Assembly (NCBI GenBank): GCA_034003145.1
Contig: JAVEZE010000132.1
Location: 1 to 7,576 of the forward strand
Direction: 5' to 3'
Source: JACKPD01 sp034003145
Lineage (GTDB): Bacteria; Spirochaetota; Spirochaetia; CADAEX01
DNA length: 7,576 nt
The notes beneath the pieces were generated by a model. The model had not been told where the DNA came from, did no database searches, and worked only from the letters and a program-made list of their open reading frames with translations. Below are positions 1-6,258 of this stretch, in pieces (the first letter of the stretch is position 1; the number at the start of each line of letters is the position of its first letter). A program made the translations under genes and the position numbers.

Positions 1-1316
1 ATTTCAGAATAATTGTCACTTATATAATTGTTAATAACATAAAGCGCTCCCTTTAGATTATAGGGGTCCTTGTCTGAATCTTTTTTTCTGTGACGGATAA
101 GATATCTTTCAATATATTTCGGGATAATTGCCGAGAACTCTTCATGCGCGTTAAATGAATCGCCTGAGCAAAGCAGATCAAGTTTTTCCTTCAATGACAT
201 AATCACAGTATCAAGCCGCCTGGCATGCTTATGCGGCTCAATCTTCCGAAGCTCTTTTTTCCCTGACGCAATTTTATCAGTTTTTCCGTTTTTGCCTTTT
301 TCCGGCAAATATCTAAAAGCAGAATTTTCATTTCCCGGATCTGATTTTTTACCTCTTTGCTGTGATATGTCTGCAGGTTTGATTTTACGCCACAGGGCCT
401 GCATCATCATGTCTTCTTTAAGGCTGTACTGGTATCTGTTGGAAAGAAGGCTGTAAATCTCAAGCAGTATTACATCATCTCCTATATGCCTGACGCGGCA
501 GCTTTTTATTATCTGGAAAATCCGGTAATGGATTGTGGAGAATTTTTTTGAGTAAAGAAAAATCTTTTTCTCAAAATCCTGATTAAATATGTGTTTCCAG
601 TAAAGACGGCAGTATGCAAGCACCTGATAAGATCTATGCCTGATCCTGCTGTCAATACATATCAATGATAATTCTTCTTCCGTAAATTCAATTTTATCAA
701 GATCTATTGTTATCTTTTTCCGCTGCTCCCCGCTATCTCTCCTCCCCTCCGGCTCAGCTTCCGGATCTTTCCCTGCCGGTATTTCTTTTTCATTTTTAAT
801 CTCTACTTTAACAAAAAGAGTGTTGTCAAAATAACGCTTCAGGATATCAGAGGCTGTGCTGAACTCCTCAGTCATGTAGTCGAGAAGAATTGTGTAGGTT
901 TCCATTTTCTCAAGAAAGGCAATACCCTCATCCCGACCGCGGGGTATGACACGAAGTGCAATCTCAATTTTTTTAAGCAGTTCTATCGGATTGCGGTTTT
1001 CCCCTTCAAAAAGCAGACAGAGATGTGAAACAAGTTTTTTTACAGCGCTTACTATTCTTTCCAGTAATTCACGGACAGCATCAGCATAAATTTCAGCGAA
1101 GCGGGAATCATTCTTTCTGTAGTACCTGATTATCCTTATCCGGGCATACTCATCCGGATACCGGGGGATCAGCTTTTTTTCATAAACCCTGGCCGCATCC
1201 CTGTATTTTTTATCCCTGACAAGAGAAACATATAAATCAATATCAGTATCAAAACCGTTTTTATTAAAAGTTGTGCATTCTTTAAGAAGAATTGTTCTAG
1301 CACTGTCTGGCTTCAT
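1..1316 (-). CDS. Unrecognised charged helical protein, N-terminal 438 residues (3' end outside window)
   Basis: This frame is open from an ATG at 1316 to the window edge without a stop, giving 438 complete codons; the C-terminus is missing. The start is well fixed: an in-frame TAA lies at 1329-1331, no other ATG intervenes, and AGGA at 1322-1325 sits five bases upstream. I do not recognise the family. The protein looks soluble, with no signal peptide or membrane segment, and mostly helical. It has three blocks: residues 1-175, 206-315 and 366 onward. A charged linker (about 176-205, rich in Glu, Lys, Arg and Pro) and a basic linker (about 316-365, rich in Lys and Gly) separate them. Residues 28-66 have a TPR-like rhythm (YVSLVRDKKYRDAARVYEKK, then a Pro-Asp turn), but a single repeat proves little. 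Tyr and aromatic residues are dense in block two. It begins 40 bases after the paaK stop, so it may be cotranscribed, although nothing links it to aromatic metabolism. The gene call is firm; the function is unknown. Confidence 0.9.
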   Translation of the reverse strand, partial: MKPDSARTILLKECTTFNKNGFDTDIDLYVSLVRDKKYRDAARVYEKKLIPRYPDEYARIRIIRYYRKNDSRFAEIYADAVRELLERIVSAVKKLVSHLCLLFEGENRNPIELLKKIEIALRVIPRGRDEGIAFLEKMETYTILLDYMTEEFSTASDILKRYFDNTLFVKVEIKNEKEIPAGKDPEAEPEGRRDSGEQRKKITIDLDKIEFTEEELSLICIDSRIRHRSYQVLAYCRLYWKHIFNQDFEKKIFLYSKKFSTIHYRIFQIIKSCRVRHIGDDVILLEIYSLLSNRYQYSLKEDMMMQALWRKIKPADISQQRGKKSDPGNENSAFRYLPEKGKNGKTDKIASGKKELRKIEPHKHARRLDTVIMSLKEKLDLLCSGDSFNAHEEFSAIIPKYIERYLIRHRKKDSDKDPYNLKGALYVINNYISDNYSE

Positions 1317-1356
1317 GGTATTCCTGAATTAACTTCGGCTGTAAAATCAGTTTGGA

Positions 1357-2679
1357 TTAATTGTTTTTTCTGTCATCAATAACTCTTTTTGCTTTGCCCT
1401 CATGGACAGGCAGCGCCCCTTGTTCATGAAGTTCTACATGGGGAGAAATTGATATGGCTGCCTTGATGTTCTCCCTGATCCTGTGCCTGAGAGCATTTAA
1501 ATCACGCGCGTCATCGCTGAATATATCAGGGCCTACCTCAGTCTTAACAGTAAGTTTGTCAAGCGCTCCCGATTTTTCTATGGCAATCAGATAGTTGGTC
1601 CCTATCTCCGGCATTTTCATGATAATTTCCTCGATCTGGGAAGGAAAAACATTGACTCCATTGATGATAAGCATATCATCAGTGCGTCCCTTGATCCGGG
1701 AAATACGCCTGTGGGTTCTGCCGCAGCGGCAAGGCTCGGGATTTAAGGCTGAAAGATCCCTTGTCCTGTATCTTAAAAGCGGTGTGGCCTGCCTTCTGAG
1801 TGTTGAAATAACAATTTCACCGTTTTCCCCTTCATCACTCTCCTCAAGAGTCTCAGGATTTATCATTTCAAGATAAAATGAATCTTCCCATAAATGCATA
1901 TCTTCCTTGTAAAAGCATTCAGTCGCGACGCACGGGCCGTTCATCTCGCTCAAGCCGTAATTGTTGTACATATCTATATTAAAAAGAGATTCTATCTTTT
2001 TTCTCATATCTTCAGAATGAGGCTCTGCTCCCCCCATCGATTTTTTAAGATTAAAATCTGAAAGTTTGTACCCTTCTTCCTCAAGTTTTGAATAAAGGTG
2101 CAGCATATAGCTTGGTGTCGCGTGGACCAAAGTTGTCTGGAAATCTTTCATGAATTTGAATTGTCTTTTAGTGTTGCCGGAACTTACCGGAATAACAAGA
2201 AGTCCTGCCTTTTCAGCTCCATAGTGAAGCCCTATACCACCTGTAAAAAGGCCGTATGTCATCATGTTCTGAAGAACATCACCCCTGCCGCATCCAATCA
2301 TGGTAACTGATCTTGAGACAAGCTCAGTCCACCTGTCAAGGTCTCTCTGGCTATGGTATATAACGGTAGGAGTCCCGGTTGTACCGCTTGATGCATGAAG
2401 CCTTACAACATCCTCTTTGGGAACAGCCAGAAGACCGTAAGGATAGGCTGAGCGCAGATCATCCTTTGTGGTAAAAGGTATTTTTTTGATATCAGAAAGC
2501 TTTTTTATCTCATCAGAAGATTTGATCCCCGCATCAGCGAGCCGCTTTTTATAGAAAGGGGTTTTAAGAGCCCAGTAGACTGTTTCTTTCAAATTTTCAA
2601 GCTGATATTTTTCAAGGCTTTTCCTGTCCAGTGTTTCAAATTCGCGGTTCCAGTATCTGATATTCAATGCCTGCTCCAT
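1357..2679 (-). CDS. paaK: Phenylacetate-CoA ligase family (aryl-acid:CoA ligase, AMP-forming)
   Basis: This enzyme activates an aryl acid such as phenylacetate or indoleacetate with ATP and CoA, giving the aryl-acyl-CoA, AMP and pyrophosphate in the cytoplasm. At 440 residues it has normal length for the PaaK branch of the ANL adenylating superfamily. Visible motifs are the P-loop-like SSGTTGTPT (98-106), YGLSEM (241-246), TPLLRYRTRD (299-308), the hinge region GRTDDMLIINGVNVFPSQIE (331-350) and the C-terminal EGKAKRVID (427-435), which carries the likely catalytic lysine. Cys255, His262, Cys317 and Cys319 form a plausible metal site of the kind seen in this family. The ATG directly follows the iorB stop (TAAATG). 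Its own ribosome binding site is weak (GGGG, about eight bases upstream), so translation probably depends on coupling to iorB. Next to iorAB it should make or use the same aryl-acetyl-CoA as the oxidoreductase. The exact substrate (phenyl-, hydroxyphenyl- or indole-acetate) cannot be read from sequence. Confidence 0.93.
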   Translation of the reverse strand: MEQALNIRYWNREFETLDRKSLEKYQLENLKETVYWALKTPFYKKRLADAGIKSSDEIKKLSDIKKIPFTTKDDLRSAYPYGLLAVPKEDVVRLHASSGTTGTPTVIYHSQRDLDRWTELVSRSVTMIGCGRGDVLQNMMTYGLFTGGIGLHYGAEKAGLLVIPVSSGNTKRQFKFMKDFQTTLVHATPSYMLHLYSKLEEEGYKLSDFNLKKSMGGAEPHSEDMRKKIESLFNIDMYNNYGLSEMNGPCVATECFYKEDMHLWEDSFYLEMINPETLEESDEGENGEIVISTLRRQATPLLRYRTRDLSALNPEPCRCGRTHRRISRIKGRTDDMLIINGVNVFPSQIEEIIMKMPEIGTNYLIAIEKSGALDKLTVKTEVGPDIFSDDARDLNALRHRIRENIKAAISISPHVELHEQGALPVHEGKAKRVIDDRKNN

Positions 2680-3243
2680 TTATTCAGCCCCGAGCTCAAA
2701 AGCTTTTAGATTGACATCAATTATATCTTTTCCTTTGGATGAAAAAAGCTCCTCAACCGCAGCTTTGAGTGACGAGGAAGAGACAGGAAGAACAGAAGAG
2801 GCTGCGCCGATAATTACCATATTTGCCGCGCGGGAAGATCCTGCTTTTTTGGCAAGCTCAAGCGACTTGATGATTTTATGATTTTTAAGTTTTTTTATTT
2901 TCCCGTAAATAATTTCTATATCAGGATAATCAGGAATATTGATAAACGGTTCGGAAGCTGTAACAATAAAACCGTCAGGCGAAAGAAAGTCGACATACCT
3001 TAAAACCTCAAGAGGCTCCATGCTGATGATAAGCGATGCTGTCCCTTTGGCGACAAGGTCGCTTGATATTTCACTGTCAGATATGCGTAGGTGGGAAAGG
3101 ACTTCCCCCCCTCTCTGCGCCATTCCGTGCACCTCAGACTGACGCACTTTAAGGTTGTCTTTCATTGCGCCTGTAGCGATAATGGCGGCAAGAGACAACA
3201 CCCCCTGCCCGCCTACTCCTGCAAGAATTATGTCGAATTTCAT
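2680..3243 (-). CDS. iorB: Indolepyruvate:ferredoxin oxidoreductase, beta subunit
   Basis: This is the small subunit of the oxidoreductase that converts aryl-pyruvates, CoA and oxidised ferredoxin to aryl-acetyl-CoA, CO2 and reduced ferredoxin. It corresponds to the gamma domain of the 2-oxoacid:ferredoxin oxidoreductase family. At 187 residues its length is usual for IorB. The N-terminus carries the family glycine motif AGVGGQGV (residues 8-15), and SEVHGMAQRGGEV follows (about 37-49), both hallmarks of the domain. Its ATG overlaps the iorA stop by four bases (ATGA at 3240-3243), with a GGAAGG-like ribosome binding site inside the end of iorA. Its TAA is immediately followed by the paaK ATG. 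No cysteine-based iron-sulphur motif is present, as expected for this subunit. The assignment is secure from motif and adjacency to iorA; substrate range within aromatic 2-oxoacids is inferred. Confidence 0.95.
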   Translation of the reverse strand: MKFDIILAGVGGQGVLSLAAIIATGAMKDNLKVRQSEVHGMAQRGGEVLSHLRISDSEISSDLVAKGTASLIISMEPLEVLRYVDFLSPDGFIVTASEPFINIPDYPDIEIIYGKIKKLKNHKIIKSLELAKKAGSSRAANMVIIGAASSVLPVSSSSLKAAVEELFSSKGKDIIDVNLKAFELGAE

Positions 3244-4847
3244 TTATTAGCCTTCCCTTTTTTAAGCTGTCTTTTTGTCTCTTCAATACACTCGCGTACA
3301 GATAAAATTACAGAGAGCCCCTCATAGGCAATCTCTTCCTTTAATACTGCTGTATTTTCCTCATGGTTCTTTTTAAGCGGTATTATTGTCTTTATATGGG
3401 CCGGATCAACACCAAGCCCTTTTACAACTGAGAAAAGCCTTGATGACGGAACAACTGTCTCCTGTCCTCCTGTCATGGCTACTATGCAATTATCCAGTAT
3501 TACAAGAGTCATGGGAGTGTTTGCCGCAACAGCGTCAACAAGGGCTGTCATTCCTGAATGATAGAAAGTACTGTCGCCTATAACCGCGACCGCAGGCTTG
3601 AGACCTGCTTCGGCAGCCCCTTTCGCTGTCCCGACAGAAGCACCCATGCATATTATTGACTCGATTGCCGAATACGGGGGAAGCGCTCCAAGAGCGTAGC
3701 AGCCGATATCTGATGTAACAACACTTTCGCTGTAAGAGGCCAGCGCCCCCTTTATTGCGTTATACGAATCTATGTGAGGGCAGCCCTGGCAGAGCTGAGG
3801 CGGCCGGCCTGGAAGAGCCTCCACTTCCGCAAGTGTCTTTCTTACAGGAAGGCCGAGAGCAGGCCTTATATTGTCAGGATTAAGCTCTCCGGTTTGAGGA
3901 ACTTTACCATCTATTTTCCCTTCTATTTCTACCGGCTGTTTTAAAATACCGCGGAGCCTTTCCTCAAGAAATGGATAGCCCTCCTCAATAACAATTATTT
4001 TTTCAACATTTTCTGCCAGCCTTTTTATCTTCTCTTCAGGATAAGGATAGAACCCGACATGAAGGTGTGAAGGTTTGACAGAAAGTTCCGGTATATTTTC
4101 AAGATAATAGTTTTTGCCAAGCCCGGAAGTAATAATACCGTATTTTTTAAAATCTGGATTTATATAAAGGGGGTTATGTAAAGAGCTTTCCGAATCTTTT
4201 TTAAACTCTTTATATTTGCCTAAAAGAGTAACCCACTGCTTTCTTGCAAGGGCGGGCAGAAGCATCCATGTTTTTTTATCCTCTGCCTTTTTCATACGGT
4301 TCTGCTCTTTTTCCTTTCCTGTAACAACAACTGCCCTTGAATGGGCAAGCCTTGTTACAAGCCTTATCATAACCGGAACATGGTATTTTTCCGAAACCTC
4401 AAATGCCTCGCCTGTCATTTCATAGGCTTCCTGCTGGTTTACAGGTTCAAAACAGGGTACTTTCGCGAAATCCGCGAAAAACCGGCTGTCCTGCTCATCC
4501 TGGGAAGAGTGCATCCCCGGATCATCTGCAACTACTATTACAAGGCCTCCGTTGATTTTCAAAAGAGCTGAATTTATAAACGGGTCTGCCGCGACATTTA
4601 AGCCTACATGCTTCATCGTTACAATTGCTCTTTTACCTGCAAGTGATACTCCAATAGCATCCTCATAGGCTGTTTTTTCATTGCTGCACCATGATGCGTG
4701 AATATTTCCTGTTTTTTGGGAATATTTTATAAGATATTCCATAATCTCTGATGATGGAGTTCCGGGATACCCGTATCCGTTTGAAAGTCCTGAATGAATA
4801 GCTCCGAGCGCGACAGCCTCATCGCCAAGCAGTACTTTTTCTGCCAT
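3240..4847 (-). CDS. iorA: Indolepyruvate:ferredoxin oxidoreductase, alpha subunit, short form without C-terminal ferredoxin domain
   Basis: This is the thiamine-diphosphate-binding subunit of indolepyruvate:ferredoxin oxidoreductase; with IorB it interconverts aryl-pyruvates and aryl-acetyl-CoA. The N-terminal pyrimidine-binding domain shows GYGYPGTPSSEI (24-35), NEKTA with the likely cofactor-activating Glu57, MKHVGLNVAADP (78-89) and ADDPGMHSSQDEQDSR (107-122). The C-terminal pyrophosphate-binding domain shows RPPQLCQGCPH (348-358), DIGCYALG (380-387) and GDSTFYHSG (424-432), followed by LDN (451-453) and AMTGGQ (457-462). At 535 residues it is shorter than archaeal IorA, which runs past 600 and ends in a ferredoxin-like domain with two [4Fe-4S] clusters. 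Here the protein stops soon after SVRECIEE (516-523) with a lysine-rich tail and has no CxxCxxC motifs. The stop overlaps the iorB start, so no domain has been lost by a frameshift nearby. The start is supported by AAGGAG seven bases upstream. Identity is secure; the electron route is open. Confidence 0.96.
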   Translation of the reverse strand: MAEKVLLGDEAVALGAIHSGLSNGYGYPGTPSSEIMEYLIKYSQKTGNIHASWCSNEKTAYEDAIGVSLAGKRAIVTMKHVGLNVAADPFINSALLKINGGLVIVVADDPGMHSSQDEQDSRFFADFAKVPCFEPVNQQEAYEMTGEAFEVSEKYHVPVMIRLVTRLAHSRAVVVTGKEKEQNRMKKAEDKKTWMLLPALARKQWVTLLGKYKEFKKDSESSLHNPLYINPDFKKYGIITSGLGKNYYLENIPELSVKPSHLHVGFYPYPEEKIKRLAENVEKIIVIEEGYPFLEERLRGILKQPVEIEGKIDGKVPQTGELNPDNIRPALGLPVRKTLAEVEALPGRPPQLCQGCPHIDSYNAIKGALASYSESVVTSDIGCYALGALPPYSAIESIICMGASVGTAKGAAEAGLKPAVAVIGDSTFYHSGMTALVDAVAANTPMTLVILDNCIVAMTGGQETVVPSSRLFSVVKGLGVDPAHIKTIIPLKKNHEENTAVLKEEIAYEGLSVILSVRECIEETKRQLKKGKANK

Positions 4848-4854
4848 TATATAG

Positions 4855-4860
4855 CTCCTT
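4855..4860 (-). promoter_or_regulatory. Ribosome binding site of iorA
   Basis: On the minus strand AAGGAG stands seven bases before the iorA ATG, a near-ideal Shine-Dalgarno site. It is stronger than the sites before iorB and paaK, consistent with those two genes being translated by coupling to the gene before them. Confidence 0.85.
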
Positions 4861-4892
4861 GATTAATTTAATCTTTACTTTTAGTGATTTAT

Positions 4893-4904
4893 TTTACCGG
4901 TAAA
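4893..4904. repeat. Perfect 12-bp palindrome TTTACCGGTAAA before iorA
   Basis: TTTACCGGTAAA reads the same on both strands, with six-base half-sites and no central spacer. It lies 46-57 bases upstream of the iorA start codon. The absence of a loop makes a protein-binding site more plausible than an RNA hairpin. Pairing does not extend beyond six bases on each side. A 12-base palindrome can occur by chance in several kilobases, so an operator role is only a possibility. Confidence 0.3.
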
Positions 4905-4977
4905 TATCTTTAAAACCGTTATCCTGATATTTTTATTAGCCTCTTTAACCCGCAGCGGTATGTTCCAATAACCTTTG

Positions 4978-6165
4978 TCAGTTTTTTTTAAGAGCCTTGT
5001 AAGCTTTCGCGAAACCAACAGCTGATCCTTCGATAACCCTGTCTGATACACAGTAGGCAATCCTGAAATATCCCGGTGTCCCGAATCCTCTTCCGGGAAC
5101 TGTAAGAACCCTCTCTTCCTGAAGCGCGTTAACCGCCTTTATGTCGTCCCCCCCCGGCGCTTTGGGAAAAAGATAAAACGTCCCTTCCGGTTTTGTAAAT
5201 TCATAACCTGAGTTTCCCAGGATCTCGCACAGCCTGTCTCTTTTTGTCTTGTAAAAACTCATATCAACGCTTATCCCCTGAAGATCTGCTACGACCTTCT
5301 GCATTATCGCGGGAGCGTTGACAAAGCCTAGAATTCTATTGCACATAATTATCCCGCCCATAAGATTTGAGAAATCCTCCGCAGCCGGATTTACAGCAAG
5401 CCACCCTATCCTCTCACCTGGAATGGAAAGATCTTTTGAATATGAAGTCATAACTATGCTGTGTCTGTAATTTTTTATGACAGAGGGGACTTCAACCTTG
5501 TCATATACAATTTTCCTGTAAGGTTCATCGCTTAAAAGATAAATTGCCCTGCCCCTTTCGCTGCTTTTTCTCTCAAGCATTGAAGCAAGACTTTTTATTG
5601 TATCTTCGCTGTATACCTTTCCTGAGGGATTGTTGGGAGAGTTTATTATTATACCCTGGGTCTTGTCATTTATCGCTTTTTCAATATTCTCAACTGATAG
5701 GTCAAAATCCTCACCGCTTTGTACGCGGACGACTTCTCCGCCGTGATTTTCTATATATGCTGCATAGTCGGCAAAATAGGGGGCAATTACTATTATGTTG
5801 TCACCGGGAGTAAGAATTGTTTTAAGTACAACATTCATCGCACCTGCCGCTCCGCAGGTCATAACAACATTATCAGCATGCAGCTCAATTCCTTCGGTTG
5901 AACTTACCCATGAGGATATTTTCTCCCGTACATCCAGATATCCGGCATTGGGCATATACCCGTGCATCCCTGCTTTTGTCAAACCAGCGTATTTTTTAAG
6001 TTTGACAAAAAATTCCTCTGGCGGTTCAACATTGGGATTGCCTATGCTGAAGTCAAAAACATTGTCATCTCCGTATTTTGCTTTCAGTATCCCCCCTGTT
6101 TCAAACATTTTCCTGATCCAGGAAGAATTTTCCATAGATTTAATAACCCGATGTGATACTGCCAT
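4978..6165 (-). CDS. PLP-dependent class I/II aminotransferase, probably aromatic or broad-range
   Basis: This fold-type I aminotransferase moves an amino group between an amino acid and a 2-oxoacid in the cytoplasm. Visible landmarks are the glycine-rich cofactor loop CGAAGAM (104-110), NSPNNPSG (175-182) with the conserved Asn179, SDEPY (212-216) with Asp213 for the pyridine nitrogen and Tyr216, and SYSKDLSIPGERIG (241-254). In that last motif Lys244 forms the Schiff base and Arg252 contacts the phosphate. The C-terminal FRIAYC (367-372) holds Arg368, the usual substrate-carboxylate arginine. At 395 residues it is full length. The start has GGAGG five bases upstream. The substrate cannot be read from these motifs. 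Leading an operon with iorAB and a paaK-type ligase suggests interconversion of phenylalanine, tyrosine or tryptophan with their 2-oxoacids. An aspartate or alanine aminotransferase is the main alternative. A run of eight A residues immediately precedes the stop region. Confidence 0.93.
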   Translation of the reverse strand: MAVSHRVIKSMENSSWIRKMFETGGILKAKYGDDNVFDFSIGNPNVEPPEEFFVKLKKYAGLTKAGMHGYMPNAGYLDVREKISSWVSSTEGIELHADNVVMTCGAAGAMNVVLKTILTPGDNIIVIAPYFADYAAYIENHGGEVVRVQSGEDFDLSVENIEKAINDKTQGIIINSPNNPSGKVYSEDTIKSLASMLERKSSERGRAIYLLSDEPYRKIVYDKVEVPSVIKNYRHSIVMTSYSKDLSIPGERIGWLAVNPAAEDFSNLMGGIIMCNRILGFVNAPAIMQKVVADLQGISVDMSFYKTKRDRLCEILGNSGYEFTKPEGTFYLFPKAPGGDDIKAVNALQEERVLTVPGRGFGTPGYFRIAYCVSDRVIEGSAVGFAKAYKALKKN

Positions 6166-6170
6166 ATAAT

Positions 6171-6175
6171 CCTCC
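6171..6175 (-). promoter_or_regulatory. Ribosome binding site of the aminotransferase
   Basis: GGAGG on the minus strand, five bases before the ATG at 6165, matches the Shine-Dalgarno core and fixes the start codon. Confidence 0.85.
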
Positions 6176-6193
6176 GGTTCCTGATAATATATG

Positions 6194-6213
6194 CTGCAAA
6201 ATTATAACTGCAA
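6194..6213 (-). repeat. Direct repeat TTGCAG flanking the -10 box
   Basis: TTGCAG occurs twice on the minus strand, at 6208-6213 and 6194-6199, fourteen bases apart from start to start, with the TATAAT box between. The second copy overlaps the predicted transcript start. The placement would suit a repressor site, but the units are short and the repeat could be chance. Confidence 0.25.
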
Positions 6214-6229
6214 TGCTTTTTTTTATCAA
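6201..6229 (-). promoter_or_regulatory. Sigma70-type promoter of the aminotransferase-iorAB-paaK operon
   Basis: On the minus strand TTGATA (6224-6229, five of six consensus bases) is followed after exactly 17 bp by TATAAT (6201-6206, perfect). The predicted transcript start is near 6194-6195, giving a leader of about 29 bases that contains the GGAGG ribosome binding site. The spacer begins with an A-tract: eight A residues (6217-6224), one of which is shared with the -35 hexamer. The promoter sits in the 93-base gap after sppA, so the operon can be expressed independently of sppA, although no terminator separates them. Confidence 0.75.
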
Positions 6230-6258
6230 TAACTTTACAGACTTCCCATTACCCCGGA

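Larger units (their letters stand above)
4848..4977 (-). other. 130-base gap between aminotransferase and iorA
   Basis: This AT-rich gap is the only long spacer within the apparent operon. Apart from the iorA ribosome binding site and a palindrome at 4893-4904, I see nothing firm in it. There is no GC-rich stem followed by a T-run on the minus strand, so no intrinsic terminator, and no pair of hexamers at 16-18 bp spacing. TAAAAT at about 4891-4896 (minus strand TAAAAT) resembles a -10 box but has no -35 partner. Read-through from the aminotransferase promoter is the simplest reading. Confidence 0.6.

Noticed and set aside
1317..1356. Terminator or promoter between paaK and the downstream unknown gene
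   Set aside because: The 40 bases contain no stem-loop with a T-run and no paired promoter hexamers; only a ribosome binding site is evident.
3240..3300. Frameshift that might have removed an IorA ferredoxin domain
   Set aside because: The iorA stop overlaps the iorB start, and iorB is intact, so there is no leftover sequence that could encode the missing domain.
4928..4970. CCGCTGCGG on the minus strand after the aminotransferase as a terminator stem
   Set aside because: The stem would have only three or four pairs with a very tight loop, and no T-run follows.
5795..6169. 124-codon plus-strand frame opposite the aminotransferase start
   Set aside because: It lies fully within a gene whose motifs are intact on the minus strand, and I see no ribosome binding site or domain to support it.
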